Part shown: positions 1 through 8,059 of the stretch, one piece after another | Layout: every line of letters begins with the position of its first letter | How positions within the stretch are numbered: the first letter of the stretch is position 1 | Assembly (NCBI GenBank): GCA_017535665.1 | Contig: JAFXTS010000005.1 | Location: 62,001 to 126,000 of the forward strand | From: Bacteroidales bacterium | GTDB taxonomy: Bacteria; Bacteroidota; Bacteroidia; Bacteroidales; WCHB1-69 | Length of the DNA: 64,000 nucleotides | Direction: 5' to 3' | Notes under the pieces: model-generated | Told to the model about the DNA's origin: nothing | Database searches by the model: none | What the model saw: the letters and a program-made list of their open reading frames with translations, nothing else | Position numbers and translations under genes: made by a program

Positions 1-1
1 C

Positions 2-823
2 CACCGCGGACTGGCAGTGCTTGACCGCATCTATGAGGTGCTCGATGCCGAAGAGGTGATTAAGAGTCCGGCTGATGCCGTGCAACTGCACGCTTTCGAG
101 AAGGAAATCCGTATTGACGATGTGTCATTTTCATACGGTTCCGCCGAAGTGCTACAGCATATCAACCTCACTATCGGGAAGGGACAGATGGTGGCGGTGG
201 TCGGCGCCTCTGGCGCGGGCAAATCCACCCTCGCCGACCTGCTGCCCCGCTTCTACGACGTGACCGGCGGCAGCATCTCCATTGATGGAACGGACATCCG
301 CCACTGCGATTTGGACTTGCTGCGTTCGCTGTTCTCTATTGTCAGTCAGGATGTTGTGCTTTTTAACGATACGGTGGCTAACAACATTGCCTTCGGTCGC
401 GAGAAGGTGAGTGAAGAGGAGATCTGGGAAGCCGCCCGCGTGGCCAACGCCGCCGATTTCATCGTCGCCCTGCCCGAAGGCCTCCATACCGCCCTCGGTG
501 ACCGCGGCCTCAACCTGTCGGGCGGACAACGCCAGCGTATCAGCATCGCTCGGGCCGTGCTGCGCAACACCCCGATTCTAATTCTCGATGAGGCCACTTC
601 CGCCATGGATACCGAGTCGGAACGCCTCGTGCAGGAAGCCCTCGACCGTGTGATGCAGAACCGCACTACTCTCGTCATCGCTCACCGCCTCTCCACCGTC
701 CGCAACGCCGACAAGATCATCGTGCTCGACGGCGGCCGCATTGTGGAGCAGGGCACCCATGAGGAACTCATGCAGCTCGGTGGCAAATATTCAAAATTAG
801 CAGAAGTAAATAAGTATCAATAA
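2..823 (+). CDS. ABC exporter ATPase domain (MsbA/multidrug type), 5' truncated
   Basis: This is the C-terminal part of an ABC half-transporter that couples ATP hydrolysis to lipid or drug export across the inner membrane. The reading frame is open from the window edge (codons HRGLAVLDR), so the transmembrane domain lies upstream; the GTG at 17 is not a true start. The nucleotide-binding domain is complete: Walker A GASGAGKST, Q-loop VSQDVVLF, signature LSGGQRQR, Walker B ILILDEAT and H-loop VIAHRLST. The linker before it (HRGLAVLDRIYEVLD) is typical of MsbA-like fused exporters in Bacteroidota. trmB starts one base after the stop, so the two are probably co-transcribed. The substrate cannot be told from this fragment. 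Confidence 0.93.
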   Translation, partial: HRGLAVLDRIYEVLDAEEVIKSPADAVQLHAFEKEIRIDDVSFSYGSAEVLQHINLTIGKGQMVAVVGASGAGKSTLADLLPRFYDVTGGSISIDGTDIRHCDLDLLRSLFSIVSQDVVLFNDTVANNIAFGREKVSEEEIWEAARVANAADFIVALPEGLHTALGDRGLNLSGGQRQRISIARAVLRNTPILILDEATSAMDTESERLVQEALDRVMQNRTTLVIAHRLSTVRNADKIIVLDGGRIVEQGTHEELMQLGGKYSKLAEVNKYQ

Positions 824-824
824 T

Positions 825-1496
825 ATGGCTAAACACAAACTCCAGCGTTTTGCAGAAAACGAAACTTTCACCAATCTTTTCCAACACCAGAACTATGATG
901 TCCGCAACGACGCTTTCCCGCTGAAAGGAAAGTGGGGACAGGACTATTTCCATAACGACCATCCGATTGTGGTGGAGGTGGGTTGCGGCCGTGGCGAATA
1001 TACGGTTTCCATGGCACGCAATTTCCCCGACAAGAACTTTGTGGGCATGGACCGCAAGGGCGCCCGCCTGTGGCGCGGCTGCAAGGACGCCACCCTCGAA
1101 AACCTCACCAATGCCGCTTTCATCCGCGGCCAGATCGATGACATCGACCGCTATTTCGCCCCCGGAGAGGTCTCCGAAATTTGGGTCACTTTCCCCGACC
1201 CGCAGCCCAAGAAAGCCCGCCGTCGGCTCGTCTCCCCCAACTTTGTGGAACGCTACCGCCATGTGTGGGGCGACAAGGGCGTGCTACACCTAAAAACCGA
1301 CAGCCGCCTGCTGTACGAGTACCTGCTGGAAACCGCCACCGAAGAAAACTGGCACATCACCGACAACATCGAGGACGTGTACGCGCAGACCGGAAATCCC
1401 TTCTTAACAGAAATCCAGACTTTCTACGAGAAAAAATGGTTAGAAGAGGGCAGCCTCATCTCCTACATACGGATTGAGGTGGACAATCCTCGCTAA
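825..1496 (+). CDS. trmB: tRNA (guanine-N7-)-methyltransferase
   Basis: TrmB makes 7-methylguanosine at position 46 of the tRNA variable loop using S-adenosylmethionine. The protein has 223 residues, a usual length. The SAM-binding motif VEVGCGRGEY lies near residues 50-60, and the family motif FPDPQPKKARRR follows near 125-136, where the DPxPKK block is diagnostic. A short N-terminal extension rich in Phe, Asn and His before the Rossmann fold is normal for Bacteroidota homologues. The ATG follows the ABC transporter stop by one base. The stop codon overlaps, tail to tail, the stop of the sulfatase-like gene on the other strand. Confidence 0.95.
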   Translation: MAKHKLQRFAENETFTNLFQHQNYDVRNDAFPLKGKWGQDYFHNDHPIVVEVGCGRGEYTVSMARNFPDKNFVGMDRKGARLWRGCKDATLENLTNAAFIRGQIDDIDRYFAPGEVSEIWVTFPDPQPKKARRRLVSPNFVERYRHVWGDKGVLHLKTDSRLLYEYLLETATEENWHITDNIEDVYAQTGNPFLTEIQTFYEKKWLEEGSLISYIRIEVDNPR

Positions 1497-3418
1497 TTGA
1501 GTCTCAATTGGTTGTGTAGAAGGCCGTTGCTATATTGCTGGATGACGGCTTTCATCAATTTTTCGTACTCCTGAATCTGTAGCACTTGGTCGGGAGAGAC
1601 TTCATTGTTGCCATTTTCTAAATCCCAAATTTTCAATATCTTATCTCCATTAAACTCTATCAAATATTGCGAGATGTAGAACTGATAGGTGCCCGAGAGG
1701 TAGTTGATGGCGAAGCGGGGGGTGGAACTGTCGAACACGTTGTGGCCAAATGATACAAACTGCCCTGTGAAACCGCAGTAGCCGAAAATGGAGGGCATGA
1801 GATCGACCTGCTGCATGATTTCATCGGAGTGGAAAACCTCCTGCTGGGAAGGGTGGAAGAAAATCATCGGCACGGAGTAACGATGTCGCCGATAGTCTAC
1901 GTCGGTGGCACCCTCAAAGTTGGTGTGGTCGGCCGTGATGACAAATAGGGTGTGCGGATACCATTCTGATTTTGAAGCTTTTGCGAAGAACTGCCGTAGT
2001 GCCTCATCGGTGTAAGCTACGGCGTGCTGCATCGGGAAATTGCCTTTGGCTACCTTCTGATCGTACTCGGCAGGTACTTTGAATGGATGGTGCGAGGTGA
2101 GCGTGTAGAGGGTGGCGAAAAAGTGTCCTTCAGTATGGTTCAGCTGCTCAGCAACATAGTTCAGATATGGCACGTCAGGAATGCCCCAGCTACCGTCGTA
2201 GTCGCGGCGCCGGTAGGGGTACTCGTCCATACCGTAGTAGTGGTCAACCCCTGCGGTGCGGCTCATCCGGTCGAAGCCCATCGTGCCGTTGGCGCCGCCA
2301 TGGAAGAAATGGGTGGACATGCCCTGCCGTTTCAGCACGGGGAGCGCATAACTGACGTAGTTGGTGGCATATTGCGACTGGCAGAACGGCTTTTCCATCA
2401 GCGAGGGTATGCCGCCCAGGATGGACGCAACGGCCTCGATGGACTGCTGTCCGTTGGCCATACCCCGGAAGGTGATGCTCTGTCTCGCCAGACTGTCTAA
2501 AAACGGGGTGCAGCCTGCCAAATCTTTCGGCTCATCTGCCAAAACAGAACTGTATTCACTCGAAATTCCTTCCAAAATAATCAGTACAACATTGTCGGTT
2601 TTGGGTGGTGTAAAATATTGATTATCAAAAATTTCTCTTTTTACAGAAAACTCTCGATCACATTCTTTTGCGTTGAGATAGGTGCGTTCGGGAAGTTGTT
2701 CGCTCTGGAGGGTGTTCATTAAAGAAAAAGGCGAATTGAGAATCAGGGCTGCATATTCCACCCCTCCATATTCGCCAGCAGAAACGATTGACAATGGGCG
2801 ATATTGAAGTCCTCCTCGGATGCCCAAAACCAGCATGCCTAACACCACCACTCGGATGAGGATCTGTGCAATAAGGGCTTTCCCTTTTAGTATAAAATCT
2901 TTATAATCAATAAATTTTGAAAAATAAATCATCCCGAGCAGCAGCAGTACAAAGCCCAAAAAGATGATGATCATGTAATAATAATCGCGGAGGAAAAGGG
3001 GTATCAGCCCCCCGATGTTTCCCGTTTCACCTGCAAAATGGAAGATGTCGAAGGTCATCCTGCGCATGGAGAAAGGATAGTAGCAGGTGTCTATCAGGTT
3101 GGCCGCCACTGCCAAGAGGTTGACTACAACAAGGTAGATATTGCTGATAATACGACATTTAGAAGATGCGATGAATTTGAACGGCAGCAGCATGAGGAGG
3201 AAATAGGGCGCGTTGAGGAGAATGATGGCCGACAGGTCGAATCGAATGCCATCGAAGAAATACACCGCTTTCGCTTCAGGAAAATGGGAGAGATTGAACA
3301 GATAAAATACCAGCCGGCATAATGAGTAAATCACAGTCAAACAGGTTGTTGTGTATGCAATGTGCAACAACGGCGAATGCAGGAAAGTCTTTTTCTGAAG
3401 AAAAGGAGGAGTGTTCAT
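1493..3418 (-). CDS. Membrane sulfatase/phosphoglycerol transferase-like protein (LtaS/MdoB superfamily)
   Basis: This 641-residue protein has about five hydrophobic helices in its first 210 residues, then an extracytoplasmic alkaline-phosphatase-fold domain. Sulfatase-superfamily landmarks are visible: VVLIILEGISSEYS for the first metal site, NGQQSIEAVASILGG where the nucleophile is a Ser rather than the Thr of LtaS, HGGANGTMGFDRM, YTLTSHHPFKVP and FVITADHTNFEG. Relatives transfer phosphoglycerol or phosphoethanolamine to envelope glycans or lipids. Bacteroidota lack lipoteichoic acid, so the acceptor here is unknown. It is the last gene of the rnfB run, and its ATG overlaps the stop of the preceding gene by four bases. 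Confidence 0.85.
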   Translation of the reverse strand: MNTPPFLQKKTFLHSPLLHIAYTTTCLTVIYSLCRLVFYLFNLSHFPEAKAVYFFDGIRFDLSAIILLNAPYFLLMLLPFKFIASSKCRIISNIYLVVVNLLAVAANLIDTCYYPFSMRRMTFDIFHFAGETGNIGGLIPLFLRDYYYMIIIFLGFVLLLLGMIYFSKFIDYKDFILKGKALIAQILIRVVVLGMLVLGIRGGLQYRPLSIVSAGEYGGVEYAALILNSPFSLMNTLQSEQLPERTYLNAKECDREFSVKREIFDNQYFTPPKTDNVVLIILEGISSEYSSVLADEPKDLAGCTPFLDSLARQSITFRGMANGQQSIEAVASILGGIPSLMEKPFCQSQYATNYVSYALPVLKRQGMSTHFFHGGANGTMGFDRMSRTAGVDHYYGMDEYPYRRRDYDGSWGIPDVPYLNYVAEQLNHTEGHFFATLYTLTSHHPFKVPAEYDQKVAKGNFPMQHAVAYTDEALRQFFAKASKSEWYPHTLFVITADHTNFEGATDVDYRRHRYSVPMIFFHPSQQEVFHSDEIMQQVDLMPSIFGYCGFTGQFVSFGHNVFDSSTPRFAINYLSGTYQFYISQYLIEFNGDKILKIWDLENGNNEVSPDQVLQIQEYEKLMKAVIQQYSNGLLHNQLRLN

Positions 3419-4365
3419 GGCCTGTCGGAATTGGAATAACGGGGCCGCAGGGCTTCCATCTCTTCAATGAATTTTACAAAATGCTCAGGAATTAAAACCT
3501 CATCCTCATTGGTCAGCCGATACTCTTTGGCATAGTCCAAAAACTTGAAGGCCAGTTCGGGATGTTTGCGCTCCCACGCCACTTTCGCAATGGTGAGATA
3601 GGATTCGTAAATTCCTGATTTTGACCGAATAAGTCCATGGTAATAATCATCATTACAATAGGAGGAAGGCAGATCGTGACAGAAGGTCTCTAAAGTTTCA
3701 AACAGGGCTAAGGCATCTGCTTCATGTCCGTTTTTCACTAATGCGTCACCGGTATTATAAAGTTCTTGGTAAAATTGCAGATTGAAATCCGACAGCGCAT
3801 TCTCCTGTTCGCGGTTCAGGGGAGCATCATGGTAGAGGATGCGCAGCGTGGCGAGGCATTCGTCGAAATGCTTCTGTGCATAGTCGAGTTGTAGGCGCAT
3901 GATGAGGGCGTCAGTCTGAACTCGGTTGAATTGCAACGACCGGTCGAGGTAGTATTCGCACGTTGCCGTATCGTGAAAGGCCAACTCATCCACTGCCTTG
4001 AGGTAGAAAAGGGTGTCCACCCGCTGGCGCTGTACCTCCAGCCGGTCCTTCATCTCCTGCAATTGGTACTCCAACGCCTTGCTCTGATGCAGGGTGGCGA
4101 AGAAGTCAATCTGCGGACAAAAATGTAAGTTGGGCAGAAATTCATCCTGGAAAATCTTCACCGAGTCGAGCATCTCCTTGACGAAAATATAGTGCAGTGA
4201 GATGATTTCCGGGTCTTCGGTGTCAATCTGGGCAGTTCTTTCCGCAATGCGCTGCGTGAACCCTTCGGCTTTGTCGCAGTCAATCTGCTGTGCCGACGCG
4301 CAAAAAAAAGCCGTTGCAAAAAATATTGCAGCGGACATGTTGCGGATGAACAACGAAGTGCGCAT
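3415..4365 (-). CDS. Secreted helical-repeat (TPR-like) protein of unknown function
   Basis: I do not recognise a named family. The 316-residue protein begins with a Sec signal peptide (hydrophobic stretch AAIFFATAFFCASAQ, cleavage likely after ASA or AQ). The mature part is almost entirely helical, with repeated amphipathic segments ending in patterns such as ALxxFETLE and AFKFLDYAKEY, suggesting degenerate tetratricopeptide repeats. It would be periplasmic. The gene overlaps the sulfatase-like gene downstream by four bases and its start codon overlaps the stop of the thioredoxin lipoprotein gene, so the three are translationally coupled. It may act as a scaffold or adaptor for its neighbours; that is inference from position only. 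Confidence 0.75.
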   Translation of the reverse strand: MRTSLFIRNMSAAIFFATAFFCASAQQIDCDKAEGFTQRIAERTAQIDTEDPEIISLHYIFVKEMLDSVKIFQDEFLPNLHFCPQIDFFATLHQSKALEYQLQEMKDRLEVQRQRVDTLFYLKAVDELAFHDTATCEYYLDRSLQFNRVQTDALIMRLQLDYAQKHFDECLATLRILYHDAPLNREQENALSDFNLQFYQELYNTGDALVKNGHEADALALFETLETFCHDLPSSYCNDDYYHGLIRSKSGIYESYLTIAKVAWERKHPELAFKFLDYAKEYRLTNEDEVLIPEHFVKFIEEMEALRPRYSNSDRP

Positions 4366-4919
4366 TATTTAGACAATAGTTTATTCTGGATGATTTCCTC
4401 AAGCTTATCTTTTTCAACGTATCCCTCAATTCTCTCTGGTTGATGGTGAGGTTTTACAATAACGAGGGTAGGAAGTCCTTGGATGTTAAAGCGTTGCGCA
4501 ATGTTAGGGCATTTGTCAACATCCACTTTGTAAACGGCAATCTGGTCAGAATATTTCTGGGCCATATCCACGAGGTGTGGGGATAGTTTGGTGCACCAGC
4601 CGCACCAGCCAGCGGTAAAGTCAATGATGATGGGACGGGTACATTTGAAACCGTACCGGCCGGCATCGTCAAATTCGCACACCTCTTCCATAAACCGTTT
4701 CTCATCCACCACCTGGACTCTCGAAAAGTCGATTTCTGTTTTGGGTGCGCCGATGGTGTTGGTCTGTAAATCCTCGTTCGCATTTTCCTCTTGCTGCTGA
4801 GTGGTTTGCGCCTCCGTTTCCGATGTGTTGTCGGATGTGTTTTTCGGTGTGCAACCAGAAAACAGCAGCAGGATAGTGCTGAAAAGGATAACGCTGAAGA
4901 GGCGTGATACGCTGTTCAT
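4365..4919 (-). CDS. Thioredoxin-fold lipoprotein (WCGWC)
   Basis: This is a periplasm-facing thiol-disulfide protein of 184 residues. The N-terminus is a lipoprotein signal with lipobox LFSGC, followed by a Thr/Gln/Glu-rich linker of about 40 residues. The thioredoxin fold carries the redox motif WCGWC and the cis-proline loop GLPTLVIV. The insertion of Gly-Trp between the cysteines resembles thioredoxin_7/DsbD-gamma-like proteins that receive electrons from a membrane carrier. It starts eight bases after rnfC, exactly where rnfD is usually found, so a link between Rnf-driven electron flow and periplasmic thiol reduction is an attractive but unproven idea. Confidence 0.88.
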   Translation of the reverse strand: MNSVSRLFSVILFSTILLLFSGCTPKNTSDNTSETEAQTTQQQEENANEDLQTNTIGAPKTEIDFSRVQVVDEKRFMEEVCEFDDAGRYGFKCTRPIIIDFTAGWCGWCTKLSPHLVDMAQKYSDQIAVYKVDVDKCPNIAQRFNIQGLPTLVIVKPHHQPERIEGYVEKDKLEEIIQNKLLSK

Positions 4920-4927
4920 AGAAATCG

Positions 4928-6325
4928 CTATTTGGGCTGGTTTTGGGCGGCGCGGGCGCGAATCATCGCACCGGTCTTGTTCTTGCCCACCCGCACGTTG
5001 TCGAGAATCGGACGGTTGGCGGGACAGGTGAACTGGCAGCTACCGCATTCGATGCAGTTCATGATGCCCTCTTTCTCGCAGTCTTCAAAGCGCAAGGCTT
5101 CCGAAAGGGCATGCAGGCGGTACGGCTCCAGTCCCATAGGACAGGCGTCCACGCACTTGCCACAGCGGATGCAGTTGCTGACTGGACCGCGCTTGGCATC
5201 CTGCTCGCGGATGAACAGCAGGCTCGACATCCCCTTGGTGGCGTATGCGCCGAGGTTGGTGATGGCCTTGCCCATCATCGGACCGCCGGAGATAATCTTG
5301 CCGGTGTCTTCCGGAATGCCCACAGCATCCATCACGGCCTTGATGGGCGTGCCGAGACGGAGGTGGAAGTTGCGGCACTTGTCGGCCGGTACCGACTTGC
5401 CCGAAACCGTGGTGAAGGTCTGAACGATGGGCATGTTCTTCTGCACGGCCTGGTAGATGGCGTAGGTGGTGGTGAGGTTGTTGACGATACAGCCTACTGA
5501 AATCGGGAGCGCGCCGTTGGGTACGCTGCGGCCTGTGATGGCCTTGATCAGCTGTTTCTCAGCACCTTGTGGGTATTTGATGCGGAGGGGCTGCACCTTG
5601 ATTTTCGGATGGCCCTTGGCGGCCTCCATCAGTCTGGCGGTGGCTTCCGGCTTGTTGTCCTCGATGCCGATGATGGCCTGGTCGGCGCCCGATGCGATGA
5701 GGGCGGCCTCGATGCCGATGATACACTCCTCGGCGTGCTCAATGGCCATACGGTTGTCGGTGGAGATGTAAGGCTCGCACTCGGCGGAGTTGATGATGAG
5801 GTACTCGCATTTCTGTTCGGGCTTGAGCATGTATTTGATGTGGGTGGGGAAGCAAGCGCCGCCGAGTCCCACAATGCCTTTGTCCTTCATGCGGGCGATA
5901 ATCTCATCCTTGCTGAGCTTGATCTCGCTTACGATGTCGGGAGTCGTGTCGATGTCCTCCATCCATTCGTCACCCTCGCGGTCGATGACGATGGCGGGCT
6001 TCTTATATCCGCTGATGTCAGCAATCATGTCCACGCGGTTCACTGTACCGGAGATAGGGGAGTGGATGTTGGCGCTCACGAAGCCGCTGGGCTCTCCAAT
6101 AAGCTGTCCCACTTTCACTTTGTCGCCTTTCTGTACGATGGGCTTAGAAGGAGCACCGAGGTGCTGCGTCATATATACCACAGCCTGATCGGGGAGTGGG
6201 AACTCTTCAACACACTGGTTGTGAGCAATCTTGTTGGCTTCGGGATGTACACCTCCCATGTGGAAGGTTTTCTTTCCCAAGGCTTTCATTTCTTTTTTAG
6301 TTTCGGTTGAAATTTCGGTGGACAT
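4928..6325 (-). CDS. rnfC: Ion-translocating oxidoreductase (Rnf) subunit C
   Basis: RnfC is the peripheral NADH-binding subunit of the Rnf complex, which couples ferredoxin and NAD redox chemistry to ion transport. The 465-residue protein has the N-terminal barrel-sandwich segment (GGVHPEANK), the FMN/NADH-binding region with the glycine-rich GLGGACFPTHIKY, and two C-terminal 4Fe-4S motifs, CIRCGKCVDACP and CIECGSCQFTCP. It follows rnfB by about 50 bases. Downstream there is no rnfD, G, E or A, only the thioredoxin lipoprotein, so the usual operon is interrupted here. Confidence 0.95.
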   Translation of the reverse strand: MSTEISTETKKEMKALGKKTFHMGGVHPEANKIAHNQCVEEFPLPDQAVVYMTQHLGAPSKPIVQKGDKVKVGQLIGEPSGFVSANIHSPISGTVNRVDMIADISGYKKPAIVIDREGDEWMEDIDTTPDIVSEIKLSKDEIIARMKDKGIVGLGGACFPTHIKYMLKPEQKCEYLIINSAECEPYISTDNRMAIEHAEECIIGIEAALIASGADQAIIGIEDNKPEATARLMEAAKGHPKIKVQPLRIKYPQGAEKQLIKAITGRSVPNGALPISVGCIVNNLTTTYAIYQAVQKNMPIVQTFTTVSGKSVPADKCRNFHLRLGTPIKAVMDAVGIPEDTGKIISGGPMMGKAITNLGAYATKGMSSLLFIREQDAKRGPVSNCIRCGKCVDACPMGLEPYRLHALSEALRFEDCEKEGIMNCIECGSCQFTCPANRPILDNVRVGKNKTGAMIRARAAQNQPK

Positions 6326-6377
6326 ATCTTTGGTTTTGTTGTCTCTGATAATGGTTGAATAATAAAAGAATGGATGA

Positions 6378-7274
6378 TTAGGCTTCTGCAGGAGCGGGCT
6401 TCTCTGCGGGCTTGACTGCCGGTGCCGGGAAGTTGACCGCCACGATGGCGTTCTTCGGACATTCGGCTACGCATTTCTTGCACATCTTGCACTTGGTGAA
6501 GTCGATGTAGGCGAGGTTGTTCTCCACGGTGATGGCCTCGAAGGGGCACACCTTGGCACACTTGCCGCAGCCGATACAGGCGGTCTTACAGTTCTTCATG
6601 GCCACCGCGCCCTTCTCCTTGTTGTTGCACGCCACATATACGCGGCGGTTCTTGGGACCTTTGTGGCGAATCTCGATGACGGTACGCGGACAGGTCTTGG
6701 CGCACACGCCGCAGCCCACGCACTTCTCCTCATCCACCACGGGCAGTTTCGTCACCGGGTCGATGGTGATGGCCCCGAAGTTACAGGCCTTCACGCAGTC
6801 GCCGCATCCGAGACAGCCGTTGGGACAGAGGCCTTCACCGGCGTACAGACTGTTGGCGAAGAAGCATGAGATCTCGGAGTCGTAGCTCACCTTGGCGGGC
6901 GAGTTTTCGCACGAGCCCTGGCAGCGCACTACCGCCACTTTCGGGGTGCTGTCGGCGGCCTCGATGCCGAGGATGGCGGCAATCTGGTCGTTCTTCTCTT
7001 TCGGAGTTCCGGGACAACTACAGCCGTCCATGGTGCCGCGTGCCACCATCGTCTCTGCTAAGTTGCGGCAGCCTGCAAAGCCGCATCCGCCGCAGTTGGC
7101 GCCGGGCAGCAGGTCGCAAATCAAATCAATGCGGGGGTCTTCCTCCACGTGGAACTTCTTGGCAATGAAGAATAAAACAATAGCGGCCACAACGCCGACA
7201 ATGCCTAAAATCAGCGCAGCTTTCCAAAGCACGCTGACCAGTAACTCCGTATTCACGGCAAGTAAAACACTCAT
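6378..7274 (-). CDS. rnfB: Ion-translocating oxidoreductase (Rnf) subunit B
   Basis: RnfB is the iron-sulfur electron-entry subunit of the Rnf complex. The 298-residue protein has one N-terminal membrane helix (about residues 11-36), the characteristic Cys cluster CDLLPGANCGGCGFAGC, and then several ferredoxin-like 4Fe-4S motifs (CLGCGDCVKAC, CVGCGVCAKTCP, CIGCGKCAKVCP, CKMCKKCVAECP). A short Pro/Ala-rich tail closes the protein. It is the first gene of the minus-strand run and has its own -7 box (7310-7317). The motif set is richer than in E. coli RsxB and matches the longer anaerobe-type RnfB. Confidence 0.95.
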   Translation of the reverse strand: MSVLLAVNTELLVSVLWKAALILGIVGVVAAIVLFFIAKKFHVEEDPRIDLICDLLPGANCGGCGFAGCRNLAETMVARGTMDGCSCPGTPKEKNDQIAAILGIEAADSTPKVAVVRCQGSCENSPAKVSYDSEISCFFANSLYAGEGLCPNGCLGCGDCVKACNFGAITIDPVTKLPVVDEEKCVGCGVCAKTCPRTVIEIRHKGPKNRRVYVACNNKEKGAVAMKNCKTACIGCGKCAKVCPFEAITVENNLAYIDFTKCKMCKKCVAECPKNAIVAVNFPAPAVKPAEKPAPAEA

Positions 7275-7309
7275 TTTATTGTCTTTTTAGTCTTTTAAAT
7301 TTCGGAAAG

Positions 7310-7317
7310 CAAAAATA
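7310..7317 (-). promoter_or_regulatory. -7 box TATTTTTG upstream of rnfB
   Basis: On the minus strand the sequence reads TATTTTTG, matching the Bacteroidota consensus TAnnTTTG, 36 bases before the rnfB start codon. Confidence 0.6.
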
Positions 7318-7402
7318 CTACTTTTTTTCTTTGGCTGAATGGCTACAGATGATTTTTTTTTCAGATTTTTCAAAAGACACCTCACATTCCTGAAAAATTC
7401 CG

Positions 7403-7410
7403 TATATTTG
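7403..7410 (+). promoter_or_regulatory. -7 box TATATTTG for the mntA-hepT pair
   Basis: Matches TAnnTTTG and lies 21 bases before the mntA ATG, giving a short leader. Confidence 0.65.
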
Positions 7411-7431
7411 CAGCGATAAAAATCCGTAAGT

Positions 7432-7722
7432 ATGTTGTCGCCCGAAATGATTAAGACCATCCAGGACTATTTCAAGACCCAGCCAGTGTTGAAGGCGTGG
7501 GTGTTCGGCTCGTACGCTCGCGGCGAGGAGACCGAAGACAGCGACGTGGACATATTGGTGGATTTGGACTATTCCCAGCCGGTAGGATTGGAATTCGTGC
7601 AGATGCAGTTGGATTTGCAATCCCTTTTGAAAAAATCAATTGACCTTGTTTCTTCGCGAGGCGTTTCCAAATACATCAAACCCTATATTGACACTGATAA
7701 AAAACTACTTTATGAATGCTAA
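7432..7722 (+). CDS. mntA: MntA-type nucleotidyltransferase antitoxin
   Basis: This is a minimal nucleotidyltransferase of 96 residues. The family motif GSX10DXD is present with Gly26-Ser27 and Asp38/Asp40 (GSYARGEETEDSDVDILVD). In characterised MntA/HepT pairs this enzyme AMPylates the HEPN toxin on a tyrosine and so neutralises it. The next gene overlaps its 3' end and encodes a HEPN protein with the matching target tyrosine, which supports a complete type VII toxin-antitoxin module. The order antitoxin then toxin, and the overlap, are typical. Confidence 0.88.
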   Translation: MLSPEMIKTIQDYFKTQPVLKAWVFGSYARGEETEDSDVDILVDLDYSQPVGLEFVQMQLDLQSLLKKSIDLVSSRGVSKYIKPYIDTDKKLLYEC

Positions 7723-8056
7723 AATATCGGATTCAGTACGTGTTTTACACATATTGGATGCCATTAAGGAGATTGAGAATTATATCCAAGGGGCGGATAA
7801 GGATACCTTTGTCAACAATTCGATGATGTTCAATGCGACATTACATCAGTTGGAAATTATTGGTGAAGCGGCTAACGGCTTGAGTGATGGTTTTATTATG
7901 AATCATCCTGATATTCCGTGGGCGCGAATTATTGGTTTGCGAAATCTCATCGTACACGAATATTTTGGTGTGGACGATCAAACAATATGGAGCATTGTCA
8001 CTATCAACATCCCGCAATTGAAACAATACTTGTCCGAATTGGACAAACAGTTTTAA
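7712..8056 (+). CDS. hepT: HepT-like HEPN-domain toxin (DUF86)
   Basis: This 114-residue all-helical HEPN protein carries the RNase motif RX4HXY (Arg77, His82, Tyr84 in RNLIVHEYFG). In known systems the Arg and His form the RNA-cleaving site and the Tyr is AMPylated by MntA. I chose the ATG at 7712 because it gives the normal DUF86 length and the sequence before it in the same frame is only the mntA coding region read in another frame. It overlaps mntA by 11 bases, so translation is probably coupled. It ends three bases from the stop of the converging C10 peptidase gene. Confidence 0.88.
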   Translation: MNAKISDSVRVLHILDAIKEIENYIQGADKDTFVNNSMMFNATLHQLEIIGEAANGLSDGFIMNHPDIPWARIIGLRNLIVHEYFGVDDQTIWSIVTINIPQLKQYLSELDKQF

Positions 8057-8059
8057 GCC

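Noticed and set aside
2400..2470. Sulfatase-like enzyme with Ser instead of Thr at the nucleophile site taken as a dead enzyme
   Set aside because: Ser can serve in this superfamily and the remaining metal-binding segments are present, so there is no good sign of inactivity.
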